The notes beneath the pieces were generated by a model. That model had not been told where the DNA came from, did not search any database, and saw only the letters and a program-made list of their open reading frames with translations. From Oscillospiraceae bacterium (lineage in GTDB: Bacteria > Bacillota > Clostridia > Oscillospirales > Ruminococcaceae), in assembly GCA_017532085.1 (NCBI GenBank), contig JAFXJT010000021.1, positions 1 to 61,546 on the forward strand: a DNA stretch of 61,546 nucleotides, in the 5' to 3' direction. The position numbers and the translations under genes are program-made. Below, piece after piece: positions 7,967-16,398 of the stretch; within the stretch, counting starts at the first letter, position 1, and each line of letters opens with the position of its first letter.

Positions 7967-9744
7967 GAAGAACATGGCGCTTTTCGTTATGGGTGCTGAC
8001 GATCGTCTGCTGTTTTCGGATGCTGTTTTTGCCTTGTGCTGCATCGCTTTCGCACACAGCGGTTTATGACACTATTTTGCAGGCACAGCTGACATCAGCC
8101 GGTGCCGAGGATGTCCAAACATGGATTACCGATACATTAGCAGCTCGTGCAGGCAGCGGCTCGCCGGAATGGTATGTGATGGCACTTGCGCAGTCGGGAA
8201 AAACGTATGATATGACAGCCTATACAGCCGCGCTGCATACTGTCATGGACAATCAGACCGGCAATGCGGTACAGCGGCAGCGGTGTGCACTGGCAATGCT
8301 GGCAGCTGCTCCCGATTGCAATGCCGCTGCCATGGAACGTCTGCTTGCAGAAACGCTTGGCAAACAGGGCATCATGAGTGAAATTTTCGGGTTGCATCTC
8401 ATGCAGCTTGATGTGCCGTCGCCGCACAGCAAGGAATCGGTTGTGCAGATGCTTTGTGCACGTCAGCTTGCAGATGGCGGCTGGGCGCTTTCAGGCAATA
8501 TCGGCGATGTGGATGTGACTGCCATGACCATACAGGCATTGGCGCCTCATCGCAAGATACAGGCCGTGGAGGATGCCATTGCAAAGGGATTGTCTTTTTT
8601 ATCGGCAAAGCAGCTGGATGACGGCAGCTATGTCAGCTATGGCGTATCCAATCCGGAAAGCGGTGCGCAGGTTTGGATTGCACTGGCCGCTTTGGGGATC
8701 GATTCTCAAACAGATCCACGTTTTTGCAAAAACGGCAATACAATTGCAGATGCGATTTTGCGGTTTCAATGTGAATCGGGCGGATTTGCCCATGTTGCAA
8801 ACGGCAAAGAAAATGCCAATGCCACCGTACAGGTATTTCTGGCGCTGACAGCTCAGCGGCTGCTGGAAACAGAACAACGCAGCTTGTATGCCTTTTTGCG
8901 AAACGATTCTCCTGCTGCAAGCACATCCGCAGCATCTTCGACAGCAGCGCAAACAAGCACTTCGGCAACAACGCATACGACGAATTCTGCAGCAGCGACT
9001 GCAGGATTGCAAAGTGACAGCACCTCACAATCCATGCCAAACGGCAGCGGCAGTACATGGATCGGCAGCCATACCTCTGCTGTTGATATCACTGCAGCAG
9101 AACAGCTTGCGCCGAATCACACTGCAGGATCGGGAAACTCCACTGTCCGCAAAATGCCGCTGCTGCGATGGCTCCTTACTGCTGCGATCCTTTTGACCGC
9201 AGCTCTGATTTGCGTGGTGATGTGGCGAAAGGGACGCAGGCATCCCAATCATATCCTGCTTGTGTTGGGATGCGGAGCTGTCATGATCGCTGGGGTATGG
9301 TGGATCCGATTGGAAACACCGGAACAATACTATGGAACACAACCAGAAAAAAGCAATGTAATCGGTACCGTAACGTACAGCATTCGCTGTGATCAACTGC
9401 CAAACAATCATACTCATGCACATCTGCCGGAAGACGGCATTTTGCTCCCGCCGACGGTACTTGCTCTTGGGGAGGGAGAAACCATACTGGATTTGCTATA
9501 TGAAGTCACAAAAACACAGAAGCTTCAGTTGGAAGTCAACGGCTTGCAGGACGAACAAGCCTATATCCGCAGTATTGCAAATTTATATGAGTTTGATTAT
9601 GGCGATTTGTCCGGCTGGATGTATCGGGTCAACGGCGAATCTCCATCCATCGGCTGCGGTCAATACGTGCTTTCGGATGGCGATGTCGTAGAATGGATTT
9701 ACTCGCTTTCTATGGGAGAGGATCTCTTTGACTCAGAACAGTAA
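7963..9744 (+). CDS. Transcobalamin-like surface protein: alpha/alpha-barrel, membrane hairpin, DUF4430 beta-domain
   Basis: 593 residues from the ATG at 7963, which overlaps the preceding stop (ATGA). The order is signal sequence (1-28); alpha-helical domain (about 30-310) with terpene-cyclase/prenyltransferase-type repeats (QLADGGWALSG, QLDDGSYVSYG, QCESGGFAH); Ser/Thr/Ala linker (about 310-395); two hydrophobic helices (about 400-420 and 428-447) around a short basic loop WRKGRRHPNH; and a C-terminal DUF4430 domain (about 465-593; LDLLYEV, AYIRSIANLYEFDYGDLSGW, MYRVNG, SDGDVVEW). An alpha/alpha-barrel plus DUF4430 is the plan of animal transcobalamin and intrinsic factor. With a B12 riboswitch upstream and an ECF transporter downstream, corrinoid binding is the best inference. 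The GGW-type repeats do not indicate terpene synthesis here. Confidence 0.88.
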   Translation: MRRTWRFSLWVLTIVCCFRMLFLPCAASLSHTAVYDTILQAQLTSAGAEDVQTWITDTLAARAGSGSPEWYVMALAQSGKTYDMTAYTAALHTVMDNQTGNAVQRQRCALAMLAAAPDCNAAAMERLLAETLGKQGIMSEIFGLHLMQLDVPSPHSKESVVQMLCARQLADGGWALSGNIGDVDVTAMTIQALAPHRKIQAVEDAIAKGLSFLSAKQLDDGSYVSYGVSNPESGAQVWIALAALGIDSQTDPRFCKNGNTIADAILRFQCESGGFAHVANGKENANATVQVFLALTAQRLLETEQRSLYAFLRNDSPAASTSAASSTAAQTSTSATTHTTNSAAATAGLQSDSTSQSMPNGSGSTWIGSHTSAVDITAAEQLAPNHTAGSGNSTVRKMPLLRWLLTAAILLTAALICVVMWRKGRRHPNHILLVLGCGAVMIAGVWWIRLETPEQYYGTQPEKSNVIGTVTYSIRCDQLPNNHTHAHLPEDGILLPPTVLALGEGETILDLLYEVTKTQKLQLEVNGLQDEQAYIRSIANLYEFDYGDLSGWMYRVNGESPSIGCGQYVLSDGDVVEWIYSLSMGEDLFDSEQ

Positions 9745-9756
9745 AGGAGGGAAATG

Positions 9757-10629
9757 ATGCGCCGCTTTGAACAAGGACATCCAGTGCCTGTTGCAGCACA
9801 TCTGCTGTGCACAGCGTTGATCGCCATGTTCAGTCGTGATCCATTGCTGCTGGGGCTTGCTCTTGTCGGTGCATTGGGCTGCTATTGGCAGCAGAAAATG
9901 GATCATAAACTGCATGGTTTTGCAGTGCTGTTATTTTTCGGCTTTACGCTGCTGAATCCTTTATGGAATCAGAGCGGTACCACCGTACTTTTCATTCTCA
10001 ATGATCGCCCGATTACGCTGGAAGCGTTGTGCTACGGTGCGGTATCTGCGCTGATGCTGCTTGCAGTGCTGTATTGGTTCGCTGTATTCTCTCGTTGGAT
10101 GACCGCCGATCGCTTGTTGTATCTTTGCCGCAGACTTTCTCCGCAGCTTGCATTGACTGTCTCCATGGGAATACGGCAGGCATCCTTGCTGACTGCACAA
10201 CTGCAGCGCATTCGAGAAGCACAGATGGTGATGGGCTTGCAGCAAGAGCAAAATCTCATTGATCGGATGCGCAGCGGATTACGCAGTTTTTCCGCAACTC
10301 TTTCTTGGGGATTGGAAAACGGCATTGTGACTGCTGACAGTATGAGCGCACGCGGTTATGGAATTGGCAAACGAAGCAGCTTCTCCATATTTGTATTTCA
10401 TCGCAAGGATGCACTGCATCTGCTCAGTGTCATAGCGCTGACAGCATTGGTGCTGCTTGGGATATCGAAAGGCGCTTTGCTGGATACCTATTACCCGAAC
10501 ATACAATCACCTCCTTGGAATGGATATTCATGGCTTTGCTATTGTGCATATGGATTGCTTTCATGCTATCCTATGCTTCACAACGGAAAGGAGGCGCTGC
10601 AATGGCGATACTTACAGTCAAAGATTTGA
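9757..10629 (+). CDS. ECF transporter transmembrane component (EcfT/CbiQ family)
   Basis: 290 residues. Hydrophobic helices occupy the N-terminal half and the C-terminus. The central cytoplasmic region carries the coupling motifs expected of EcfT: RIREAQMVMG (about 147-156) and the Ala-Arg-Gly motif in SMSARGYG (about 198-205). Two ATGs (9754, 9757) follow AAAGGAGG; the second has the better 6-nt spacing. It couples the ATPase (next gene) to the S component. The gene begins 12 nt after the transcobalamin-like gene and overlaps the ATPase gene by 28 bp. Confidence 0.88.
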   Translation: MRRFEQGHPVPVAAHLLCTALIAMFSRDPLLLGLALVGALGCYWQQKMDHKLHGFAVLLFFGFTLLNPLWNQSGTTVLFILNDRPITLEALCYGAVSALMLLAVLYWFAVFSRWMTADRLLYLCRRLSPQLALTVSMGIRQASLLTAQLQRIREAQMVMGLQQEQNLIDRMRSGLRSFSATLSWGLENGIVTADSMSARGYGIGKRSSFSIFVFHRKDALHLLSVIALTALVLLGISKGALLDTYYPNIQSPPWNGYSWLCYCAYGLLSCYPMLHNGKEALQWRYLQSKI

Positions 10630-12260
10630 GCTTTTGGTATCCCGAACAAAAGAAACCTGCCATTGAAAAGGTCTCTTTTTCCGTTGAGGCGGGAGCATTT
10701 GTCACACTCTGCGGTACAACCGGCTGCGGTAAAAGTACACTGCTGCGTCTTTGCAAGCGTGAGCTGATGCCTCATGGCACGCAAAACGGCTCTGTTTGTT
10801 TTCAAGGCAAGCCGCTTTCTGCAACGGATGCTCGTACTGCAGCTTCTGATATTGGTTTTGTCGCACAACAGCCTGAACAGCAAATTGTTACGGATAAAGT
10901 GTGGCATGAGCTTGCATTTGGACTGGAAAATCTCGGTCTGCCTCAGCAGGAAATCCGCAGACGCGTGGCGGAAATGGCATCCTATTTTGGCATTACCGAT
11001 TGGTTTGAACGAGATACAGCCTCTCTTTCAGGCGGTCAAAAACAGCTTTTGAATCTGGCAGCAGTCATGATTATGCAGCCAAAGCTTCTATTGCTGGATG
11101 AACCAACGGCACAACTGGATCCGATTGCAGCCGGCGAATTTATCGCAACGCTGCATCAGCTCAATCGAGAGCTGTCACTGACCATTCTCATCACCGAACA
11201 TCGACTGGAAGAGGTTGTGCCGCTTTCCGATGCACTGATGGTCATGGAGCATGGAACACTCACCGCCTATGACTCACCGCGCAACGTACTTTCGGCAATG
11301 CCTTCCACCTCTCCGCTGCTGGGTGGTATGCCTGCTGCAGCCCGATTATATCATGCTTTAGGCGCAGCAACGGCACACTGTCCTTTGACGCAAAGAGAAG
11401 GCAGAGCCTATTTGCAGGAGCACTGCACACTGCCATCACGTCTGCCTGTCATGCCGCCGCAATCTCCCTCTGCATCAGCACCTGCTCTGGAGTGGAACAG
11501 TGTGTATCAACGATACCATCGCAATGCACCGGATGTGCTCTCTGATTTTTCGCTGTGCATTTATGAAGGTGAATGCTTTTGTCTGTTAGGCGGAAACGGT
11601 GCAGGAAAATCCACAGCATTGAAAGCGGCTGCCGGTCTGTTAAAGCCCTATGCAGGCAGCATTCGTGTGTTCGGAAAAAAGCAATCGGATTATACAAACG
11701 GTGCCTTATATCATCATTGTCTTGCAATGCTGCCGCAAAATGTACAGACACTCTTCGTGAAGAACACCGTCAAAGAGGAGCTTGCGGAAATCGGCACAGC
11801 GGCAGAAGCCTTTCCCTTTGCACTGACACAATGGTATGATCGTCATCCCTATGATGTCAGCGGCGGAGAGCAGCAGCTGATCGCACTTGCCAAAATTATG
11901 GGCCAAAAGCCGCGAATTCTTTTGCTGGATGAACCGACAAAAGGTCTGGATGCCGATGCCAAAGCTCGATTGGGTCAAGTGCTGCGTGCCCTGCAGCAGC
12001 AAGGCGTGACCATCGTCATCGTGACTCACGACATTGCCTTTTCTGCCGTGTATGCACAGCGATGCGGACTGCTGTTTCGTGGAAATTTGATTGCAGCGGA
12101 ATCTCCGGATCGTTTTTTTGCAGGCAATCATTTTTATACCACCGCCGCTCATCGGATGAGCCGAGGACTGTGTGAAAACGCCATCACTGTGGAACAGCTT
12201 GCCCAATACGGCAGACAGCGTATGCAGCAGGAGGATGACAATGCGAATGATAGAACATAA
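10602..12260 (+). CDS. ECF transporter ATPase with two fused ABC domains (EcfA-A')
   Basis: 552 residues from the ATG at 10602 (AAAGGAGG 8 nt upstream). Two ABC domains lie in tandem. The first (about 3-230) has GTTGCGKST, signature LSGGQ, Walker B LLLLDEPTAQLD and switch EHRLEE. A variable linker (about 235-300) follows. The second (about 300-530) has GGNGAGKST, signature VSGGE, Walker B ILLLDEPTKGLD and switch THD. Both sites keep the catalytic glutamate and histidine. Group II ECF systems normally use two separate ATPases; fusions are known. It powers the T/S pair encoded on either side. Confidence 0.92.
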   Translation: MAILTVKDLSFWYPEQKKPAIEKVSFSVEAGAFVTLCGTTGCGKSTLLRLCKRELMPHGTQNGSVCFQGKPLSATDARTAASDIGFVAQQPEQQIVTDKVWHELAFGLENLGLPQQEIRRRVAEMASYFGITDWFERDTASLSGGQKQLLNLAAVMIMQPKLLLLDEPTAQLDPIAAGEFIATLHQLNRELSLTILITEHRLEEVVPLSDALMVMEHGTLTAYDSPRNVLSAMPSTSPLLGGMPAAARLYHALGAATAHCPLTQREGRAYLQEHCTLPSRLPVMPPQSPSASAPALEWNSVYQRYHRNAPDVLSDFSLCIYEGECFCLLGGNGAGKSTALKAAAGLLKPYAGSIRVFGKKQSDYTNGALYHHCLAMLPQNVQTLFVKNTVKEELAEIGTAAEAFPFALTQWYDRHPYDVSGGEQQLIALAKIMGQKPRILLLDEPTKGLDADAKARLGQVLRALQQQGVTIVIVTHDIAFSAVYAQRCGLLFRGNLIAAESPDRFFAGNHFYTTAAHRMSRGLCENAITVEQLAQYGRQRMQQEDDNANDRT

Positions 12261-12924
12261 AAAAACTCGGATTGTGCTTTCATGGATACTGCCGCTTCTG
12301 ATCATGCCGCCTGTGGTATATCTCAGTACAAAACTGGATAGCCGATATACAGCAGGAATGATTCTTTTGATGGTCGTCTTGACTTTACTGCTGTTTCTTT
12401 CCGGAATCAATCGCAAAGAAATCGGCACACGCAGAATGGTACTTTCTGCAATATTTATCGGTATGGCAATCGCCGGACGGGCACTGCCAATTCTCAAGCC
12501 CGTAACAGCATTGACGATCCTTGCAGCAATGTATCTTGGCAAAGAAGCCGGTTTTCTTGTGGGAGCATTCTCCGCAGTGCTTTCCAATTTTTTCTTTGGA
12601 CAAGGCCCTTGGACGCCCTTTCAGATGCTTGCATGGGGATTGATCGGCTGGTTGGCGGGCATTCTTGCAATCCCGCTGCAAACCCATCGATGGCTGATGC
12701 TGGGATACGGTGCAATCACAGGCTTGGGATACTCGATGCTGATGGATATCTGGACTGTATTATGGCATTATGAAGGCTTTTCGGCAGCGTATTATGGTAC
12801 AGTGCTCATCACGGCAATGCCGCATACATTGTTATATGTCGGCGGTAATGTATTATTTTTGGCAGTGCTCGGTAAACCGATCGGAGATAAGCTGCTGCGA
12901 ATCCAAAAAAAATATGGCATATAG
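12241..12924 (+). CDS. ECF transporter substrate-binding (S) component, probably for cobalamin or a corrinoid
   Basis: A very hydrophobic protein of 227 residues with about six helices. Segment 70-145 carries the pattern of the cobalamin-type S components (CbrT/CblT families) as I recall them: a glycine-rich helix with AGRALP, KPVTALTIL, GKEAGFLVGAFSA, then SNFFFGQGPWTPFQMLAWG. The ATG at 12241 lies 6 nt after AGGAGG; the ATG at 12235 is too close to that site. It overlaps the ATPase gene by 20 bp. The riboswitch supports cobalamin, cobinamide or dimethylbenzimidazole as substrate, which sequence alone cannot separate. Confidence 0.85.
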   Translation: MRMIEHKKTRIVLSWILPLLIMPPVVYLSTKLDSRYTAGMILLMVVLTLLLFLSGINRKEIGTRRMVLSAIFIGMAIAGRALPILKPVTALTILAAMYLGKEAGFLVGAFSAVLSNFFFGQGPWTPFQMLAWGLIGWLAGILAIPLQTHRWLMLGYGAITGLGYSMLMDIWTVLWHYEGFSAAYYGTVLITAMPHTLLYVGGNVLFLAVLGKPIGDKLLRIQKKYGI

Positions 12925-12960
12925 GATGACAGAAGGGTACACTTGTGTCATCCTTTTCTT
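12924..12960 (+). terminator. Terminator of the corrinoid uptake operon
   Basis: A perfect 8-bp stem GGATGACA/TGTCATCC (12924-12931, 12946-12953) is followed by TTTTCTT. It starts on the last base of the S-component stop codon. Confidence 0.85.
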
Positions 12961-12987
12961 ATAAAAGGAAAGAGAAACCAAGAAAAG

Positions 12988-13016
12988 TTGAAAAAAAACA
13001 GGATCTGTGCTATAAT
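12988..13016 (+). promoter_or_regulatory. Promoter of the ABC-F gene
   Basis: TTGAAA (12988-12993), 17-bp spacer, TATAAT (13011-13016). It gives a short leader of about 35 nt. Confidence 0.8.
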
Positions 13017-13056
13017 GGATTCTATACAATAAAATATAGGAGAAGCATCCGCTGCT

Positions 13057-14610
13057 ATGAGTATTTTAACCGTTGAAAATGTGACCCACGGCTTTGGTGC
13101 CCGTCAGATTCTGAACAATGCATCCTTCCGGCTGCTCAAGGGTGAACATATCGGATTGGTAGGAGCAAATGGTGAGGGAAAATCTACTTTTTTGAATATC
13201 ATCACCGGAAAACTTGCGCCCGATGAAGGCAAAATCGAATGGTGCAGACGTATCACCACAGGATATCTGGATCAATACAGCACCCTTCAAAAGGGTAAAA
13301 CGATCTATGATGTGCTGCGGGATGCCTTTGGATATCTGGAAGAATTGGAACAGGAAATGCTTGCGCTCTATGATACAATGGCAGATTGCTCCGAAGAAGC
13401 GCTGGCAGAGGCAATGGAGGAAGTCGGCGAGATCCAGAATCTGTTGGATTACAGCGGCTATTACACCATTGATGCCAAGATCTCGGAATATGCAAACGGT
13501 CTGGGCTTAGGCGAAATCGGTCTGGATCGGGATGTTTCAGAACTTTCAGGCGGTCAGCGTGCCAAAGTCCTGCTTGCTAAGGTGCTGTTGGAAAATCCTA
13601 TGATTCTGATTCTCGATGAGCCAACCAATTTCCTGGATGAGAATCATATCGCATGGCTGAAGGATTTCTTGCAAAACTATGAAAATGCATTCATTTTAGT
13701 ATCCCATGATATTCCTTTTCTCAATGATGTGGTCAACGTGATTTACCATGTGGAACATGCAGTGCTGACTCGCTATGCAGGAGATTACGATAATTTTCTG
13801 CGGATGTATGAGCTGAAAAAGCGCCAGCTGGAGCAGGCATATGAAAAACAGCAAAAGGAAATTGCCGACCTTGAGGATTTTATTGCTCGCAACAAAGCAA
13901 GAGTTGCCACAACCAATATGGCAAAATCCCGACAGAAAAAGCTGGATAAGATGGATAAGATTACTTTGGGTGCTCGAAAAGCAGAGCTGTCTTTCGGTTT
14001 TACTCCCGCCAGAACGCCCGGCCGTGTGGTAATCGAATGCCGCGATCTGGTGCTTGGCTATGATGAGCCGCTGACACGTCCTGTATCTCTAAAACTGGAA
14101 TGCGGACAGAAAATTGCAATTAAAGGCGTAAATGGCTTAGGAAAATCCACACTGTTGAAAACACTGCTCAAACTGATTCCGCCAATCAGCGGAACCGTAG
14201 AGCATGATCAGTTCCTTGAGCCGGGCTATTTTGAACAGGAAGAAATTGCTACTTCGGAAACAGCTTTGCAAACCATCTGGGATGCTTATCCTGCTATGAG
14301 CAATGGAGAAGTCCGGGCTGCTTTGGCAAGATGCGGACTGACCACTGAGCATATCACCTCACAGATGCGGGTGCTTTCCGGTGGAGAAAACGCCAAGGTG
14401 CGGCTATGCCGTCTGATGCTTAAGAGCATCAATCTGCTGGTGCTGGATGAGCCAACCAATCACCTGGATGTGGAAGCCAAAGATGAACTGAAGCGTGCAA
14501 TCAAGGAATTCAAAGGCACAGTGCTGCTGGTAAGCCACGAACCGGAGTTTTATTATGATGTAGCCGATGAGGTATGGAATCTGGAGGATTGGACAACCAA
14601 AATTGTCTGA
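13057..14610 (+). CDS. ABC-F family ATPase (YkpA/YbiT-like)
   Basis: A soluble 517-residue protein with two ABC domains and no membrane segment. Domain 1 has GANGEGKST, signature LSGGQ and LILDEPTNFLD. The inter-domain linker (about 245-310) is highly charged and helical. Domain 2 has GVNGLGKST, signature LSGGE and LVLDEPTNHLD. ABC-F proteins act on the ribosome, in translation regulation or antibiotic protection. Overall order and length fit the housekeeping YkpA/YbiT branch better than resistance types, but this is by eye. The AGGAG at 13038 is 14 nt from the ATG, unusually far. Confidence 0.9.
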   Translation: MSILTVENVTHGFGARQILNNASFRLLKGEHIGLVGANGEGKSTFLNIITGKLAPDEGKIEWCRRITTGYLDQYSTLQKGKTIYDVLRDAFGYLEELEQEMLALYDTMADCSEEALAEAMEEVGEIQNLLDYSGYYTIDAKISEYANGLGLGEIGLDRDVSELSGGQRAKVLLAKVLLENPMILILDEPTNFLDENHIAWLKDFLQNYENAFILVSHDIPFLNDVVNVIYHVEHAVLTRYAGDYDNFLRMYELKKRQLEQAYEKQQKEIADLEDFIARNKARVATTNMAKSRQKKLDKMDKITLGARKAELSFGFTPARTPGRVVIECRDLVLGYDEPLTRPVSLKLECGQKIAIKGVNGLGKSTLLKTLLKLIPPISGTVEHDQFLEPGYFEQEEIATSETALQTIWDAYPAMSNGEVRAALARCGLTTEHITSQMRVLSGGENAKVRLCRLMLKSINLLVLDEPTNHLDVEAKDELKRAIKEFKGTVLLVSHEPEFYYDVADEVWNLEDWTTKIV

Positions 14611-14700
14611 GCACGCCTCATCCCCCATTCTCAATCGCACAAGAATCCAAGAATCTTGCAGGATCTATTCGGTAAGGAACGCTATGTTCGTGTCATTGCC

Positions 14701-14750
14701 CTCGGTGACAATCATGCGAATTGATATCACTCCCATGACGGCTCACCGAG
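14701..14750. other. Unassigned structured stretch between two convergent genes
   Basis: CTCGGTGA (14701-14708) pairs with TCACCGAG (14743-14750), and TCATG (14712-14716) with CATGA (14734-14738) inside it, around the palindrome TGATATCA. No T-run follows and no gene is recognised in 14611-14780. It may be a decayed gene end, a small RNA or a transcript-end structure. Confidence 0.35.
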
Positions 14751-14779
14751 ATCAAACACTTGGGTGAATGATATAGAAA

Positions 14780-14815
14780 CAACCCGTGAGGAATGCTTCC
14801 TCACGGGTTGTTTTG
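14780..14815. terminator. Bidirectional terminator between the ABC-F and symporter genes
   Basis: A perfect 14-bp stem CAACCCGTGAGGAA/TTCCTCACGGGTTG (14780-14793, 14797-14810) with loop TGC. T-rich sequence follows on both strands, and the two flanking genes converge. Confidence 0.88.
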
Positions 14816-14817
14816 CG

Positions 14818-16263
14818 CTATGAAGTCTCTTTTTTCCGTCTGGTGTTCGCTTTTTTCGGTGGAGTAAGCGATTGAAAATACTCTTTTGTTTCCGAAGCCA
14901 CAACACCGGAAAGTACAAGCAGTGCCGTAATATTCGGCAGCGCCATCAGACCATTGCAGATATCTGCCAGATTCCATACTGCCTCAACAGTCAGATAAGG
15001 TCCAATAAAGACCGCTGCAATATACAGCCACCGATAGCAGCGGGTGGCGGTTTTGTTGGCGCCGCTCAAATACGAAAGACAACGCTCAGAATAATAATTC
15101 CATCCCAAAATGGTAGTGAACGCAAAAAACACAAGACAAATCATCAGAATCAAAGCGGAAATCGTTTCCGGAAAAGGCAAGCCATACTGGAATGCACTGG
15201 TAGTAATCTCTACTCCCTGCAGCGAAGGGTCACGCTCCAGACAGCCGGACATAACAATGGCAAGTCCTGTCATGGTGCAAACAATAATGGTATCAATAAA
15301 AGTGCCGGTCATGGTGATTAAGCCCTGTCTTGCAGGCTCTGAGGTCTTGGCCGCTGCTGCCGCAATCGGTGCGGAGCCGAGACCTGCTTCATTGGAAAAA
15401 ATGCCTCTTGCCACACCCGATTGCATAGAGGAAAATACCGCACCCAGTGCACCGCCTGCAACCGCACGCAAACCGAATGCACTCTCGAAGATCGTGCGGA
15501 ATGCACCGGGGATTTCTTTGATATGCAAACCAATCATCAGCAGGCAACAGCATACATATACTACCACCATGGCGGGAACAAGGATCTCGGAAACAGTCGC
15601 AATCCGCTTGATGCCGCCAATGATAATCAGTGCCACAAGCAGCGTAATGACCGCACCAACGATCATTTGCACATAAGTATATTCCATACCAAACAACGAA
15701 ACCGTATGAAGTCGTTGCGGATCAAAGAAATTGGTTGCGGCTTCTGTAATGCCATTGATTTGGGTAATGGTACCGATTACCATGATGCCGGCAAGCAATG
15801 CAAATACCGCAAAGAGCTTTGCAAGCCATTTCCACCGTTTGCCCATGCCTTTCTCAATATAGTAAAACGGACCGCCCAGCATTTGTCCTTGGGCATCGGG
15901 GGTACGATATTTGACTGCCAGCAGTCCTTCTGCATATTTTGTTGCCATGCCGAACAAAGCGGCAACTTCCATCCAAAACAAAGCGCCCGGTCCACCGGCA
16001 GCAATGGCTGTGGCAACGCCTACGATATTTCCTGTTCCGATGGTTGCAGAAAGTGCTGTGCATAATGCAGCAAAGGCAGAAACCTCTCCTTGCCCTTGTT
16101 TTTCCGGCGAGACCATATAACGTAAAGCAAGCCCAAGCTTATGAAATTGCACACCTTTCAGCCGAATGGTTAACCAGATACCACAAAATAAAATCAGAAC
16201 AATCAGCGGAACGCCCCAGATGATGCTGTCAATCTCGCGAATGACACGATTGAAGATATCCAC
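14818..16263 (-). CDS. Sodium:alanine/glycine symporter (AGCS family)
   Basis: 481 residues with about 10-11 membrane helices. AGCS hallmarks are FAALCTALSATIGTGNIVGVA (residues 63-83) and GGPGALFWMEVAALFGMATKYAEG just after it, with GGPFYYIE further on. These proteins co-import alanine or glycine with Na+. The start is GTG at 16263, five nt after AGGAGG. It is a single gene with its own promoter and shared terminator. The exact amino acid is not readable. Confidence 0.93.
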   Translation of the reverse strand: MDIFNRVIREIDSIIWGVPLIVLILFCGIWLTIRLKGVQFHKLGLALRYMVSPEKQGQGEVSAFAALCTALSATIGTGNIVGVATAIAAGGPGALFWMEVAALFGMATKYAEGLLAVKYRTPDAQGQMLGGPFYYIEKGMGKRWKWLAKLFAVFALLAGIMVIGTITQINGITEAATNFFDPQRLHTVSLFGMEYTYVQMIVGAVITLLVALIIIGGIKRIATVSEILVPAMVVVYVCCCLLMIGLHIKEIPGAFRTIFESAFGLRAVAGGALGAVFSSMQSGVARGIFSNEAGLGSAPIAAAAAKTSEPARQGLITMTGTFIDTIIVCTMTGLAIVMSGCLERDPSLQGVEITTSAFQYGLPFPETISALILMICLVFFAFTTILGWNYYSERCLSYLSGANKTATRCYRWLYIAAVFIGPYLTVEAVWNLADICNGLMALPNITALLVLSGVVASETKEYFQSLTPPKKANTRRKKETS

Positions 16264-16299
16264 ATTTGCCTCCTGTTAATTTTTTCACATACTTTTTGT

Positions 16300-16328
16300 A
16301 TTATACCATCCTCCTGCAAATTCGTCAA
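16300..16328 (-). promoter_or_regulatory. Promoter of the AGCS symporter gene
   Basis: TTGACG (complement of 16323-16328), 17-bp spacer, TATAAT (complement of 16300-16305). Confidence 0.8.
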
Positions 16329-16344
16329 GAGCATTGCATGAAAG

Positions 16345-16391
16345 ATAAAAAAGGACAGACGCTCCGTCAGGCGGAAACCGTTCTGTCCTTT
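16345..16391 (-). terminator. Terminator of the copA-like gene
   Basis: AAAGGACAGA (16350-16359) pairs with TCTGTCCTTT (16382-16391), with an inner CCG/CGG extension. On the minus strand a T-run follows (complement of 16346-16352). It lies 8 nt after the stop of the gene at 16399. Confidence 0.82.
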
Positions 16392-16398
16392 GTATGTT

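Noticed and set aside
8401-8880. Squalene/terpene cyclase or prenyltransferase enzyme
   Set aside because: The GGW-type repeats are there, but the cyclase D-x-D-D-T-A acid motif and prenyltransferase zinc ligands are not seen, and the domain is joined to DUF4430 behind a signal peptide in a B12-regulated operon.
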